Source: Armatimonadota bacterium (lineage in GTDB: Bacteria > Armatimonadota > Chthonomonadetes > Chthonomonadales > Chthonomonadaceae). Taken from it: 64,000 nucleotides of DNA. Of the stretch, positions 36,117 to 44,366 are shown piece after piece. Position 1 is the first letter of the stretch, and every line of letters begins with the position of its first letter. The translations under genes were made by a program, and so were the position numbers. The notes beneath the pieces are model-generated. The model was given only the letters and a program-made list of their open reading frames with translations, was not told the origin of the DNA and searched no databases. Location of the stretch: the NCBI GenBank assembly GCA_028871815.1, contig JAGWMJ010000004.1:248001-312000 (forward strand), in the 5' to 3' direction.

Positions 36117-37151
36117 TCAATTCGCTTGCGGAATCACAAGTTTACCGGTGACAATTGCCTGTTGGGTTGAAGCGAGCCGCGCCTCAAGTCTTGGCGGTAT
36201 TTCGGTTCGCAGTTCGGGGTTAATTACAAATCCGATCACACCGGATGCCATGTCAAATGGCCGTGAATTCGGTTTGAAGGTACCGTTTTTGGTGGCTTGC
36301 GCAATCTGCAGGAAGGCGGCGCCGATATTGATCGGCGCACTTGCCAGAACAACATTGGGCGCCACGCCATTCTGATCACTGTTCGTTCCCAGCGCATAGA
36401 TGCGGTGTGTCGCCGCGTCGCGCTCCTTTACGGCTTGAAAAACGCCGGCGGCCGCCGCATCCAGGTCCTGAATCACCACGTCGGCGCCTTGATCAATGAG
36501 TGCGAGCGTGGCTTGCTTTGCCTTGCCGACATCGTCCCAGTCACCGGTAAAGACAGGTGGCGCCACAATCACGCTCGGGCTGACGGCATGCGCACCGGCC
36601 GCGTAGGCCGAGAATACGCTCTCCAGCGGCACAATCTTCTCGGCGCCTACAGCGCCGATTCGCCCACTTTTCGACATGCCGGCGGCGAGCATCCCTTCGA
36701 GGTAGGCGCCATCCTCCAGCTTCAGTACAATCGGCGTCGTGTTTACTCCAACCCGTCGTCCGGATGAGATAACGAACAGAGTCTTTGGAAATTCCGACTC
36801 CATCCTGATGGCCGCGGACTCGTATTCCGCGCCGTGGCCAATCACAATGTTGTAACCCTGGCTGGCAAAGGCTCGCAGATTCTCCTGTTGAGCTCCCGGC
36901 GTAGGCGCTTCAACATTCTCAACCTGTGCGCCCAGTTTCGACTTCAGGAGTTGAAGGCCGGCATATGCGCCGGCATTCCAGCCGTTGTCGCTTGTGGGTC
37001 CTGAAGTAATAAGGGCTACACGAAACGCGGAGCTAGTCCCGGCTCCGGCCTTACCGCCTCCAATAGCCGACGCCGGCTGACGCCCGCAGCCTGTCGCAGC
37101 AAAAGCCACTGCCGATAGAGTAAACGTAAGGAATAAGCGGCTTGAAGCCAT
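36117..37151 (-). CDS. BMP-family nucleoside-binding lipoprotein
   Basis: A 344-residue substrate-binding lipoprotein. The start ATG at 37151 follows GAGAAGG. The signal peptide (LFLTFTLSAVAFAATGCGR) ends in the lipobox ATGC. The mature protein starts FRVALITSGPTSDNGWNAGAY and holds NIVIGHGAEYESAA, the pattern of the BMP/Med family (PF02608), whose studied members bind purine nucleosides. It heads the transporter-PTPS-FolE gene group. Confidence 0.9.
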   Translation of the reverse strand: MASSRLFLTFTLSAVAFAATGCGRQPASAIGGGKAGAGTSSAFRVALITSGPTSDNGWNAGAYAGLQLLKSKLGAQVENVEAPTPGAQQENLRAFASQGYNIVIGHGAEYESAAIRMESEFPKTLFVISSGRRVGVNTTPIVLKLEDGAYLEGMLAAGMSKSGRIGAVGAEKIVPLESVFSAYAAGAHAVSPSVIVAPPVFTGDWDDVGKAKQATLALIDQGADVVIQDLDAAAAGVFQAVKERDAATHRIYALGTNSDQNGVAPNVVLASAPINIGAAFLQIAQATKNGTFKPNSRPFDMASGVIGFVINPELRTEIPPRLEARLASTQQAIVTGKLVIPQAN

Positions 37152-37260
37152 AACGTCTGACCTTCTCTGCATATCGGGCTGGCCGTCCTCCAGTCTGCGC
37201 CGTATTTGGCGCGTCAAGAGTCTACCAGATTGCAGACGAGCGTTCAGGCAACACCGCACT

Positions 37261-38613
37261 TCACGGAGCGACGGTTCGGTGCGGTATCTGGCCGGCAAGC
37301 GCCAAGCCGCACGCTGTGACGGCGATTGTGATCACCAGCAGAGAGGGAATACCGCCGATTGCCGCATGCTGAAGTCGCCATACGATGACTCCTCCCAGCC
37401 ACGGGAATATGGCGGACGGCACGAACAGAAGACTCAGCATTGCGATGAGGAGTGCCCGATCCTCCTCGGGCGCGTGAACCAGGAGATAGTGGTTGGTCGC
37501 GATCCACAATGCCCAGCCGAGGCTTCCTCCAAGGAGGAAGAAGACGCCGCAGAATAGCCATACCGACAGGCTTCCTGCCAACAAACCAACCGCCGGTGTT
37601 GCCACACATGCCACGGCCACAGCACGGATAGCCGCTGCTGCCCCTCTCCGCTCGGCCAGTACCGTCCAGCAGGGAATCAGCACCATGGCGCCCAAGGCGG
37701 CGGCAGCCTGGAAAACGGCTCCCCAGTCGTCACTCAGGCGGTACCTGCTAGCCGCGTACAGCACGTAAAACGGCGCAGCCGCCATGCCGAAGCTGATGAG
37801 CATCTGCGCAGCGGCAAGTCGCCGAAATGCCTGATCGGTGCGCACGACGCCGAGGATGCGTGAGCGGTACATACGGAGGGACGGTCGGGCCGGAGGCAGG
37901 TGGCCTGATGGTGCGAGCGGCTCGTGGACGAAGGCGATGCCGATCAGCGAGACCATATACATAAAAGCGGCGCCTGCCGCGAGCACCGCGTAGTTTGCAG
38001 CGAATGGCAAACGCGGATTGTGGAGAATAGCGCGTACGACGAGGCCGGCGACCAGTGCAACCACGATCCCCGTCAGAATCTGCGTGCCGGCAAAGAACCT
38101 TCCGCGAGTTTTGTCGGTGAATGCGCGGGCTACGATCTCCATCCAGAAAACGTATCCCAAACCATCGCCTAACGCCCACAAGCTCAATAGAATCACAACC
38201 GCGACCAATGCCTGATGCCGCCCGGAGCTCATGGTCGCCCGCATCAGGGCGAACGGCAACAGCAGCAGTGGGCCGCGCGTAGCAGCGCAGATTGCTATCA
38301 GTGCCGGTTTCTGTCGACGCAGCGACGGGGCAAACCAGGCAACAGCCACCTGGAGTCCATTAAAGCCAAGAAACCGGATCGCCGCGAATGCGCCGATGAC
38401 CACGCCGGAGGCGCCTAGCCGCCGGCAAAGGAGCGGCAGCACGGCATTCTCATCGAGGAATGCCATTCCGATAGCGAACGCGGTCACATCGACCGTCAGC
38501 GCGAAGAGGTTGCGCCGCACAACTGCATTGGTGCGCCAGCCGGCGTGTGCATCGCCAGGCGCGGCATCGGAGCCCGGCACTGCCTGAACGGCCGGAGGTG
38601 CGTCGAATTGCAT
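37261..38613 (-). CDS. MFS transporter
   Basis: A 450-residue protein with about twelve membrane helices (for example LFALTVDVTAFAIGMAFL, VLPLLCRRLGASGVVIGAFAAI, FFLLGGSLGWALWIATNHYLLV). Loops between helices 2 and 3 and after helix 6 are charged, as in the major facilitator superfamily. The substrate is unknown. It is 110 bases upstream of the nucleoside-binding lipoprotein and may or may not share its transcript. Confidence 0.8.
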   Translation of the reverse strand: MQFDAPPAVQAVPGSDAAPGDAHAGWRTNAVVRRNLFALTVDVTAFAIGMAFLDENAVLPLLCRRLGASGVVIGAFAAIRFLGFNGLQVAVAWFAPSLRRQKPALIAICAATRGPLLLLPFALMRATMSSGRHQALVAVVILLSLWALGDGLGYVFWMEIVARAFTDKTRGRFFAGTQILTGIVVALVAGLVVRAILHNPRLPFAANYAVLAAGAAFMYMVSLIGIAFVHEPLAPSGHLPPARPSLRMYRSRILGVVRTDQAFRRLAAAQMLISFGMAAAPFYVLYAASRYRLSDDWGAVFQAAAALGAMVLIPCWTVLAERRGAAAAIRAVAVACVATPAVGLLAGSLSVWLFCGVFFLLGGSLGWALWIATNHYLLVHAPEEDRALLIAMLSLLFVPSAIFPWLGGVIVWRLQHAAIGGIPSLLVITIAVTACGLALAGQIPHRTVAP

Positions 38614-38641
38614 GCGGTAAATGTGACGTCACGCGCTAAGA

Positions 38642-38667
38642 CGGCCCGCCTACGAATAGGCGGGCCG
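38642..38667 (-). terminator. Hairpin after the small membrane ORFs
   Basis: An 11-bp perfect inverted repeat (CGGCCCGCCTA, CGAA, TAGGCGGGCCG). Read leftward it follows the stop at 38694 and is followed by TCTTAG, a weak T run. It may also serve as a bidirectional barrier near the MFS start. Confidence 0.5.
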
Positions 38668-38693
38668 GCAAACCGGGCATAGCAGCTACCGGC

Positions 38694-38792
38694 CTAACCC
38701 ACTATAAGGACCACCCGAACCACGATCCAGAAGATAACGAGCGGCCAGGAAACATGGAACGGGCGTCCAACACGGTTTCCGGCAGGGCGCAC
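38694..38792 (-). CDS. Candidate small membrane protein, 32 aa
   Basis: A GTG-started frame encoding a short polar head and one hydrophobic helix (WPLVIFWIVVRVVLIVG), ending just before a hairpin. The ribosome-binding site is weak. It lies 22 bases after the stop of the other tiny membrane ORF. The helix ends at the stop codon, a pattern seen in small subunits of respiratory complexes, but I recognise no family. Confidence 0.35.
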   Translation of the reverse strand: MRPAGNRVGRPFHVSWPLVIFWIVVRVVLIVG

Positions 38793-38814
38793 CTGCTCGG
38801 TCGAGAGTGGTGTG

Positions 38815-38949
38815 TTATCCCAGAAGTCCGCCGTGCGTCTTGCTGGCCATGCTGATGAACACGCCAAGGGCTACGCAGCCACCAACCAGCAGTACACCAA
38901 TCAGAATGATTATCGCCTCAACCGGGTCGAAACCTTTACTGTCACCCAC
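38815..38949 (-). CDS. Candidate small membrane protein, 44 aa
   Basis: A GTG start at 38949 is preceded by AGGAG eight bases away. The product has a charged head (GDSKGFDP), one long hydrophobic helix (EAIIILIGVLLVGGCVALGV) and a short polar tail. No homologue is recognised. It and the following 32-residue ORF form a compact pair closed by a hairpin, which supports both being real. Confidence 0.5.
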   Translation of the reverse strand: MGDSKGFDPVEAIIILIGVLLVGGCVALGVFISMASKTHGGLLG

Positions 38950-39072
38950 GCGGCGTCTCCTGTTTTGTTAAAGCCGAATAACTTGCGTCCAGCATGCCTT
39001 GCGCCGTTATTATAGCCTGCCCGTGGGCGGACGAGTCAAGGCCGGCATCACACCGTCCGGCTGGATCGGCGG

Positions 39073-39375
39073 TCAGTACTTTCGACCCAGATCTTCGAGG
39101 TTAGAGCGTTTGAGGTCTTCAGGCGTCATGGCTATACGGAACTCGCAGTCCGCCTCAAAGCTGAGAAACCATGGTTCAGCCAGGGCTGGGATCTCCGAGG
39201 CATGATCTACCTGCACCACCAGTACCGCCCCGCGCGATCCGCTGTGCTCGGTAAAATACGCCGCTTCCGGCTTGGTTGCCTCAAGGATTCTCGTGATCGT
39301 TTCGCCGACCGACCCTTCACGCAGCATCGAGTTGAACGGCTCCGGTGGAAGGGTAACGTGCAGCAGCATTCGCAT
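39073..39375 (-). CDS. Hypothetical protein, 100 aa
   Basis: The ATG at 39375 follows GAGG. The protein starts MRMLLHVTLPPEPFN, has a helix (GETITRILEAT), and then strands AAYFTEHSGSRGAVLVVQV and FRIAMTPEDL. The layout resembles small dimeric alpha+beta-barrel proteins (DUF3303/YciI-like), but this is a guess. It is single and stands alone between intergenic stretches. Confidence 0.6.
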   Translation of the reverse strand: MRMLLHVTLPPEPFNSMLREGSVGETITRILEATKPEAAYFTEHSGSRGAVLVVQVDHASEIPALAEPWFLSFEADCEFRIAMTPEDLKRSNLEDLGRKY

Positions 39376-39594
39376 GGTGGACCTCGATGTGGGATGCCTA
39401 CGGGTGACGGCGATCGCCGTCCGGGACATAGATTACCTGCAAACCGTGCGCTGCGTCGCTCGCTGGAAGTGTGGTGAGAATCCGGCCTGTTGGCAGCAGG
39501 TTCTGGCATTAAGGTCAAATCGTACCGCTGCCTCGAGCCACAGCGTCAGCACTTGTCCTATGCCTGGTACGCAGGAGAACGACGCCGAGCCGCC

Positions 39595-39891
39595 TCAGCA
39601 AGGTAACGATGAAGATGCAGCCGCCGGCGAGCGGTTGGCCGTGCGCCTACAGGTCTCGATTCCGTCATCCGGCCTCGTCTCCGCGGAGTGCGACTGTCTG
39701 CACGCCCTCTTCGATGCCGGTACCTGCGGTTTTTCGGCCAAGCTCAGCGCAATAAGCATCTCCTCAAGCGCCTTGCCGCTCACCGTCCCACATCATGCAT
39801 CGCGATGAGCCGTACGTACAGCGTGACGGCCGCCGGCAGCGCTATGACACTTCCCGCAAACCCGTACCGCTTTTGAGCCCTCGGTCAGGTT
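39595..39891 (-). pseudogene. Possible c-type cytochrome relic with in-frame TGA
   Basis: Reading leftward from a TAA at 39894-39892 the frame encodes NLTEGSKAVRVCGKCHSAAGG, with a CxxCH haem motif at 39858-39844. A TGA at 39795-39793 interrupts it, then the frame continues CGTVSGKALEEMLIALSLAEKP. The order CxxCH, a spot for Trp (TGG would differ by one base from TGA), then V....M and LS.AE recalls short cytochrome domains. No signal peptide or start codon precedes it, so a decayed fragment is more likely than a working gene. The reading is tentative. Confidence 0.3.
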
Positions 39892-39936
39892 TTAGTTGAG
39901 CCGACGCGCGCGGCGCCATGTGACGACAAACCCGGG

Positions 39937-39942
39937 TAGAAT
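39937..39942 (+). promoter_or_regulatory. -10 box for tRNA-Arg
   Basis: TAGAAT lies 21 bases upstream of the tRNA's first base; no clear -35 is visible. Confidence 0.35.
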
Positions 39943-39962
39943 GGGGCGCGGCGAAAGCCCGC

Positions 39963-40036
39963 GCGCCCGTAGCTCAGCGGATTAGAGTACCTGACTTCGG
40001 ATCAGGTGGTCGGGGGTTCGAATCCCTCCGGGCGTA
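39963..40036 (+). tRNA. tRNA-Arg, anticodon TCG
   Basis: A full cloverleaf can be drawn. The acceptor stem GCGCCCG pairs with CGGGCGT (G-U at the end pair), followed by discriminator A. The D arm is GCTC/GAGT. The anticodon stem CCTGA/TCAGG encloses CTTCGGA with anticodon TCG, reading CGA and perhaps other CGN arginine codons. The T arm contains GGTTCGAATCC. The CCA end is not encoded. Confidence 0.93.
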
Positions 40037-40185
40037 TACATTCTGGATCGATTGTATGGATCTTGGCTGCTGCCGGCAACCCTGGCGAACCACCGAGCGT
40101 AATCCAAATTGACGGTTCACCCGGTCCACGCCGGTCGGGCCTAAACTCCGGAGGCGATTCGGTTAATTGAGAAGGGAGGCCGCCC

Positions 40186-41457
40186 ATGAAGGCGCTGCCC
40201 AAGGTACTGATTCTGGGAGGCAACTTTGCCGGGCTGACCGCGGCCCGATTCATTCACGAACGATGCGGCGAAAGTGTAGAAGTAACGCTCGTCGATCGCA
40301 AAGCGGATCTGCTCTTCATACCGAATATCGGTATGGAGGTGTTGGAGGATCGCGACCCGGCGGAGACGATGCGTTTCGACATCGTACCGTTTCTTGACCA
40401 TGACGGTACCCGCTTCGTTCGCGCTCAGGTCACCGAGATCGACCTCGCAAAACAGTGCGTCCGGGCGATTCCAACCGAGCGCCCGGGCTCTGCAACCGAG
40501 ACGCTCCGGTACGACTATCTCGTCATCGCGCTTGGGGCAAGATTGGCGTTCGATCATATCGAGGGTTTCGCCGAGTATGGTCACGCAGTAACCGATAGCT
40601 GGTATGGCAACAAGCTCCGAGCCTTTCTCCATGGCGGCAGCTATCGCGGAGGGCCGGTCTTCATTGGGTCGGCGCGCTTCCACCAGGGCACTCGCGGGAA
40701 CCCCGACTGGCTGCCGCTATCCGGCGCCGCCTGCGATGGGCCGCCGCTCGAGACGGCGCTGAGCCTTGCGGCGTGGTTGGAGCACCGTCGCCTCGGCGGT
40801 CCGAAGAACATCACGGTGTTCTCGCCGGCAAACGTAATCGCTGAAGACGCTGGGCAGCCCATCGTCAAGGAGTTTTTGGAGATGGCCGGCGGAATGGGCT
40901 TCCATTATGAGCGCGATACCCCCGACATTGCGTCGGTTGCCGAAGGCGGAATCACGTTCACTAACGGTAAATCGGTGGAAGCCGAACTCAAGATCCTGCT
41001 GCCGGATTGGCGGCCGCACGACTTTATTCGTGACCTGCCGATTGTGGATGAGGCCGGGTTCATCATCACCGATCGGCTGATGAGGAATCCTCAGTACCGT
41101 GAGGTATTCGCACTTGGAGACGCTGCCGCCCTCACTGTCCCGAAACTCGGGGCGCTTGGCCACACACAGGCGGAGATTGTTGCCCGCCAGCTTGCAATGG
41201 AAACCGGCCAGCTGTCGAGCGAAGAGGCGGCCAAGCCATACTGGCCCCAAATTGTGTGCTTTGGTGACATGGGGCGCCATAAGGCATTCTATATCCACTC
41301 CGATGTGTGGTACGGCGGCAGCACCAGCATATTCAAGATGGGGTACATGCTCTACGCGATGAAACTTGCGTTCAAGGAGATGTACTTCCGAACGGGTGGC
41401 AAAGTCCCAGGTTGGGGTCTTCCTGTTAGCGAAGTCTTAGCTGATAGTATCCTGTAG
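40186..41457 (+). CDS. FAD-dependent pyridine nucleotide-disulfide-type oxidoreductase (SQR/NDH-2-like)
   Basis: A 423-residue flavoprotein. The FAD-binding motif LILGGNFAGLTAARFIHE lies at the N-terminus, the second conserved part is YDYLVIALGARL, and FALGDAAALTVPKLGALGHTQAE is the C-terminal FAD site with the quinone-reaction region following. AACDGPPLETALSL near residue 185 carries a cysteine where sulfide:quinone oxidoreductases have one. The cysteine set appears incomplete, so SQR and type II NADH dehydrogenase both remain possible. The C-terminus (MGYMLYAMKLAFKEMYF) could be a membrane-surface helix. GGGAGG precedes the start. Confidence 0.8.
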   Translation: MKALPKVLILGGNFAGLTAARFIHERCGESVEVTLVDRKADLLFIPNIGMEVLEDRDPAETMRFDIVPFLDHDGTRFVRAQVTEIDLAKQCVRAIPTERPGSATETLRYDYLVIALGARLAFDHIEGFAEYGHAVTDSWYGNKLRAFLHGGSYRGGPVFIGSARFHQGTRGNPDWLPLSGAACDGPPLETALSLAAWLEHRRLGGPKNITVFSPANVIAEDAGQPIVKEFLEMAGGMGFHYERDTPDIASVAEGGITFTNGKSVEAELKILLPDWRPHDFIRDLPIVDEAGFIITDRLMRNPQYREVFALGDAAALTVPKLGALGHTQAEIVARQLAMETGQLSSEEAAKPYWPQIVCFGDMGRHKAFYIHSDVWYGGSTSIFKMGYMLYAMKLAFKEMYFRTGGKVPGWGLPVSEVLADSIL

Positions 41458-41566
41458 GCGCTGTAATCGGTCGGAACGGTAAGCGGCAAGTGCGCCAGAT
41501 GTTTGCCGCGATTGTCTCAGCCGTCGACGGGCCTGCAGTTATCGTCGACCAGGGATGTGGAACCGT

Positions 41567-42415
41567 ATGAACCTGTTCATTTCCGTGGATATAGAAGGCA
41601 TAAGCGGTATCGCATCGTTCAGCCAGTGCATGGGTCCGGATGCCGGTCAGGCAGATTGGGCATATGCCCGCAGGATGCTGACGGGCGACGTAAATGCCGC
41701 GATTCGCGGCGCCCGTCGCGGAGGCGCGGATCGTGTGGTTGTCAAGGACTCACACGCCGGATGCCGGAATCTGCTCATCGGTGACCTTGAGCCCGGAACC
41801 GAGCTGATTTCCGGCTGGAAGGGTCCCGTAGACCTGTACATGATGGAGGGCCTGGATCAGGAGTCGTTTGATGGCGTTTTTCTCGTGGGTTACCACGCCA
41901 TGGCGGGCACGCTTGAGGGCGCCATGGAGCATGCCTTGAGCGGCAGCATACATAGCTTCACCGTCAACGACGTGCCGGCGGGTGAGATATACGCAAGCGC
42001 CGCCATGGCTGGAGATCTGCGCATACCCACGTTGCTGGTAACCAGCGATCAGGCGGGCTGCGATGAAGCGGCCGGCTTACTGCGACGCGTTCAAACGGTT
42101 GCTACAAAGCGAGCAATGGCACGCTCGATGAGCTGGCTGCGGCACCCGCATGACACGGTTGCCGAGATTGAAGAGAAGGCGGAGGCGGCAGTGCGCGGGC
42201 GTACAGCAGTCGAGCCATTTTCGGTGGTTGGGGAGGTAAAGCTGGCAGCGCGATTTCGGGGCGTGCAGATGGCGGATACGGCAGCAGCGCTGGAGGGTTC
42301 GGTGCGCAGGGATGCGTATACGATTGAGGTGTTTGGATCAACCTTTACGGAGGCATACCGGCGATTTGGAGCTGTACTGGCTCTTGCGTCGGTAGGCGCC
42401 AAAGTCGGCGACTAG
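41567..42415 (+). CDS. DppA-like D-aminopeptidase (M55)
   Basis: A 282-residue protein matching the M55 family: MNLFISVDIEGISG at the start, RVVVKDSHAG, VFLVGYHAMAGT and EGAMEHALSG contain the zinc-binding Asp, Glu and His residues. DppA forms a decamer with hydrolase activity on D-amino acid peptides. The ATG at 41567 matches the family start; an ATG at 41555 is also in frame. It may serve peptidoglycan peptide turnover along with the VanX-like peptidase gene elsewhere in the window. Confidence 0.9.
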   Translation: MNLFISVDIEGISGIASFSQCMGPDAGQADWAYARRMLTGDVNAAIRGARRGGADRVVVKDSHAGCRNLLIGDLEPGTELISGWKGPVDLYMMEGLDQESFDGVFLVGYHAMAGTLEGAMEHALSGSIHSFTVNDVPAGEIYASAAMAGDLRIPTLLVTSDQAGCDEAAGLLRRVQTVATKRAMARSMSWLRHPHDTVAEIEEKAEAAVRGRTAVEPFSVVGEVKLAARFRGVQMADTAAALEGSVRRDAYTIEVFGSTFTEAYRRFGAVLALASVGAKVGD

Positions 42416-42427
42416 GGCGCCGGATCG

Positions 42428-44122
42428 TCATTCAGCTTCCAGGCGGATCGTGGCGCGGACAACTCCGGCCCGCTGGTGCCGCACGGTTACCTGAACCTCA
42501 CCGGCAGTTTGGCTCTCAACCACCCATTCAATCTTGGCGCGTTCGGTACTGGCATCGGTTGTGAATGGTCCCGGTGCGCTCGTCTTGTACGCCCGTCCTT
42601 CCAGCTGACCACACTCCATGCGAAGTTTGCCGCTGCAAAGCTTTGCGCCCTGAGGCAACTCGATCTCCGCAACCACGTCACGCACAACTGCGTGCTGCAG
42701 CGCGGTTTTTGTAACATAACTGGGTAGCCATCCCGTGTTTTCCACCACGACCTGAACCAGCCACACTCCCGCGCGCAACCGGCGAGCTGTGGCGCTGCGC
42801 AACTCCATCAGCGGTGAGATCAGACAGTGAAAGATTGCCCAGTCTGCCAGCGGCGCGATCTCAGCTTCCAGGCAGCATGGCGGAGGATTGCGAAAAGCGT
42901 ACAGGTAGTCCCATCCGCCAAGCTCGATGTCGCCGAGTTGCGGATGCTTGAAAGGCCGCCAGTCTTGCCATGCTGAGCCGCCCGGCAGTGAATCGGCCCA
43001 GGTCAGCATTTTGATATCGTCCTCTGCTGGATGCTCGCGGTACCACTCGATGAACTTGCGGCCGACTATTCCGGCATGTGCTTGTGGCGCCCAGATCTCG
43101 CACGTCCATGCAAACACACCCACGTGCTCAAACATCCAGTCGTCGAAAACGCCGGTGATCACCTCTTGAGGGTGGTAGCGGAAGTCGTGGTAAACGCTCG
43201 CTGCAGGATAGCCCGTTATCTCTGCCCCGCGTTCACCGATCTTCTGGTAAGTCCAGAGGTCCTCGGCAGGCATCTTCTCGTCCGGCTGGCCGCTGTACGG
43301 CCGCAGCAGAACGCCGCTGTGTGTGTGAAATGATATGGCGCCAGTGATGTTAGGATGGTCGGCAATGAACCGCATCAGATTGTAGACTTCCGGCTCGCTC
43401 CCGGGGAACGGCCCTGCGCCCCCCTGCTCGAACTCCTGCCGCCAGTCTGCGGGAAAGTTACGATTCAGGTCGAGCCGCTCCTTTGGAGGCTTGACCTTCA
43501 GGGTGATACCATCCCAATCGGGTATCAGCCCCTCCGGCATCAGCCGGAAGTACCGGCCACCCGTCTCGGTAGGCTCACGCCGTGTCAAAAGTCGTGGCTC
43601 TAGGGCATTGACCTTCCAGGCGCCATTGGGATCGGGGATGCGCATCTGCACCATCCTCCCATCACCATCAACATCCTGAACTTCCAGCCCTTCCAGCGGC
43701 TCTTCGTCGTACGGCCAGGGGCGCGTGCTGCTGCGGAGCAACCTGGGCCGCTCCGCAAATAGCTGCTCGGCGCCATCCGGGTTCACGCGCGGCACTATAT
43801 AGAAAGCCCGGGTATCCAGGCATCGGGATATGCCGGGGTCGGAACCGTAACCACGGAGCAGCTTCTGCAAAAGATACAAGAGGGCTGATGATGGCGATAC
43901 CTCCGTTGCGTGGATGTTGCCATCGCACCAAAACGCCGGCTTTTCAGATGCGGGGCCGGTAGCACTGTTAGTCACCGTGGCCAGCAATACGTCTCGACCC
44001 TCGTAGCTGCGTCCGATCGAGGCAAGTGAGAGCAGAGCGGGATACTCACGAGCCAGCGCTTTCAGGATGCGTGTAAGCTCGTGGTACTTGTAGTAACAAT
44101 CAAACCGAATCTTTTGCGGCAC
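42428..44122 (-). CDS. M14-family zinc carboxypeptidase
   Basis: A 564-residue protein. Zinc ligands and partners are visible: GNIHATEVSPSSALLYLL (His and Glu), VPRVNPDGAEQLF, AISFHTHSGVLLRP (third His) and FAWTCEIWAPQ (catalytic Glu region). Length exceeds the usual 300 because a beta-rich C-terminal part (about residues 440-564) follows. No signal peptide is seen. M14 enzymes of this type cut C-terminal residues from peptides. It converges with the DppA-like gene 12 bases away, and is transcribed after the peroxiredoxin-like gene. Confidence 0.88.
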   Translation of the reverse strand: MPQKIRFDCYYKYHELTRILKALAREYPALLSLASIGRSYEGRDVLLATVTNSATGPASEKPAFWCDGNIHATEVSPSSALLYLLQKLLRGYGSDPGISRCLDTRAFYIVPRVNPDGAEQLFAERPRLLRSSTRPWPYDEEPLEGLEVQDVDGDGRMVQMRIPDPNGAWKVNALEPRLLTRREPTETGGRYFRLMPEGLIPDWDGITLKVKPPKERLDLNRNFPADWRQEFEQGGAGPFPGSEPEVYNLMRFIADHPNITGAISFHTHSGVLLRPYSGQPDEKMPAEDLWTYQKIGERGAEITGYPAASVYHDFRYHPQEVITGVFDDWMFEHVGVFAWTCEIWAPQAHAGIVGRKFIEWYREHPAEDDIKMLTWADSLPGGSAWQDWRPFKHPQLGDIELGGWDYLYAFRNPPPCCLEAEIAPLADWAIFHCLISPLMELRSATARRLRAGVWLVQVVVENTGWLPSYVTKTALQHAVVRDVVAEIELPQGAKLCSGKLRMECGQLEGRAYKTSAPGPFTTDASTERAKIEWVVESQTAGEVQVTVRHQRAGVVRATIRLEAE

Positions 44123-44366
44123 GGTCGTCCCCCGGCGCAGCCGATGATTGGCAGCTAGCTGGCAAGTTCCGTTCCTGGCGTACCGCTTCCTTCACCGGAC
44201 GGTCAACTGCCGCTGAAGCCGGCTGTTAAAATGTGCCCGGCGAGTCGCACTGAGACGGAGCGCGAGCTGCGGCCGCGACTGCCGCGGTGCTTCCGACACT
44301 CTCGCGCGGTACTGAGTGACAGCCCATCTCCGGTGGCGCTGTGACGGGCGGCGGCGGGAGGACCTC

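Larger units (their letters stand above)
39376..39962. other. 587-base gene-poor stretch before tRNA-Arg
   Basis: No convincing intact gene. The minus strand holds a cytochrome-c-like relic (39595-39891). A long plus-strand frame (39272-39808) crosses the end of the neighbouring minus gene and has no family features. A -10 box for the tRNA lies at its right end. Confidence 0.5.

Noticed and set aside
36117-37260. Riboswitch upstream of the nucleoside-binding lipoprotein
   Set aside because: The 110-base gap has a weak -10-like TAGACT but I could not draw a known purine or preQ1 aptamer.
39272-39808. 178-residue plus-strand frame
   Set aside because: It crosses the antisense strand of the 39073-39375 gene, has no ribosome-binding site or domain, and competes with the cytochrome-like relic frame.
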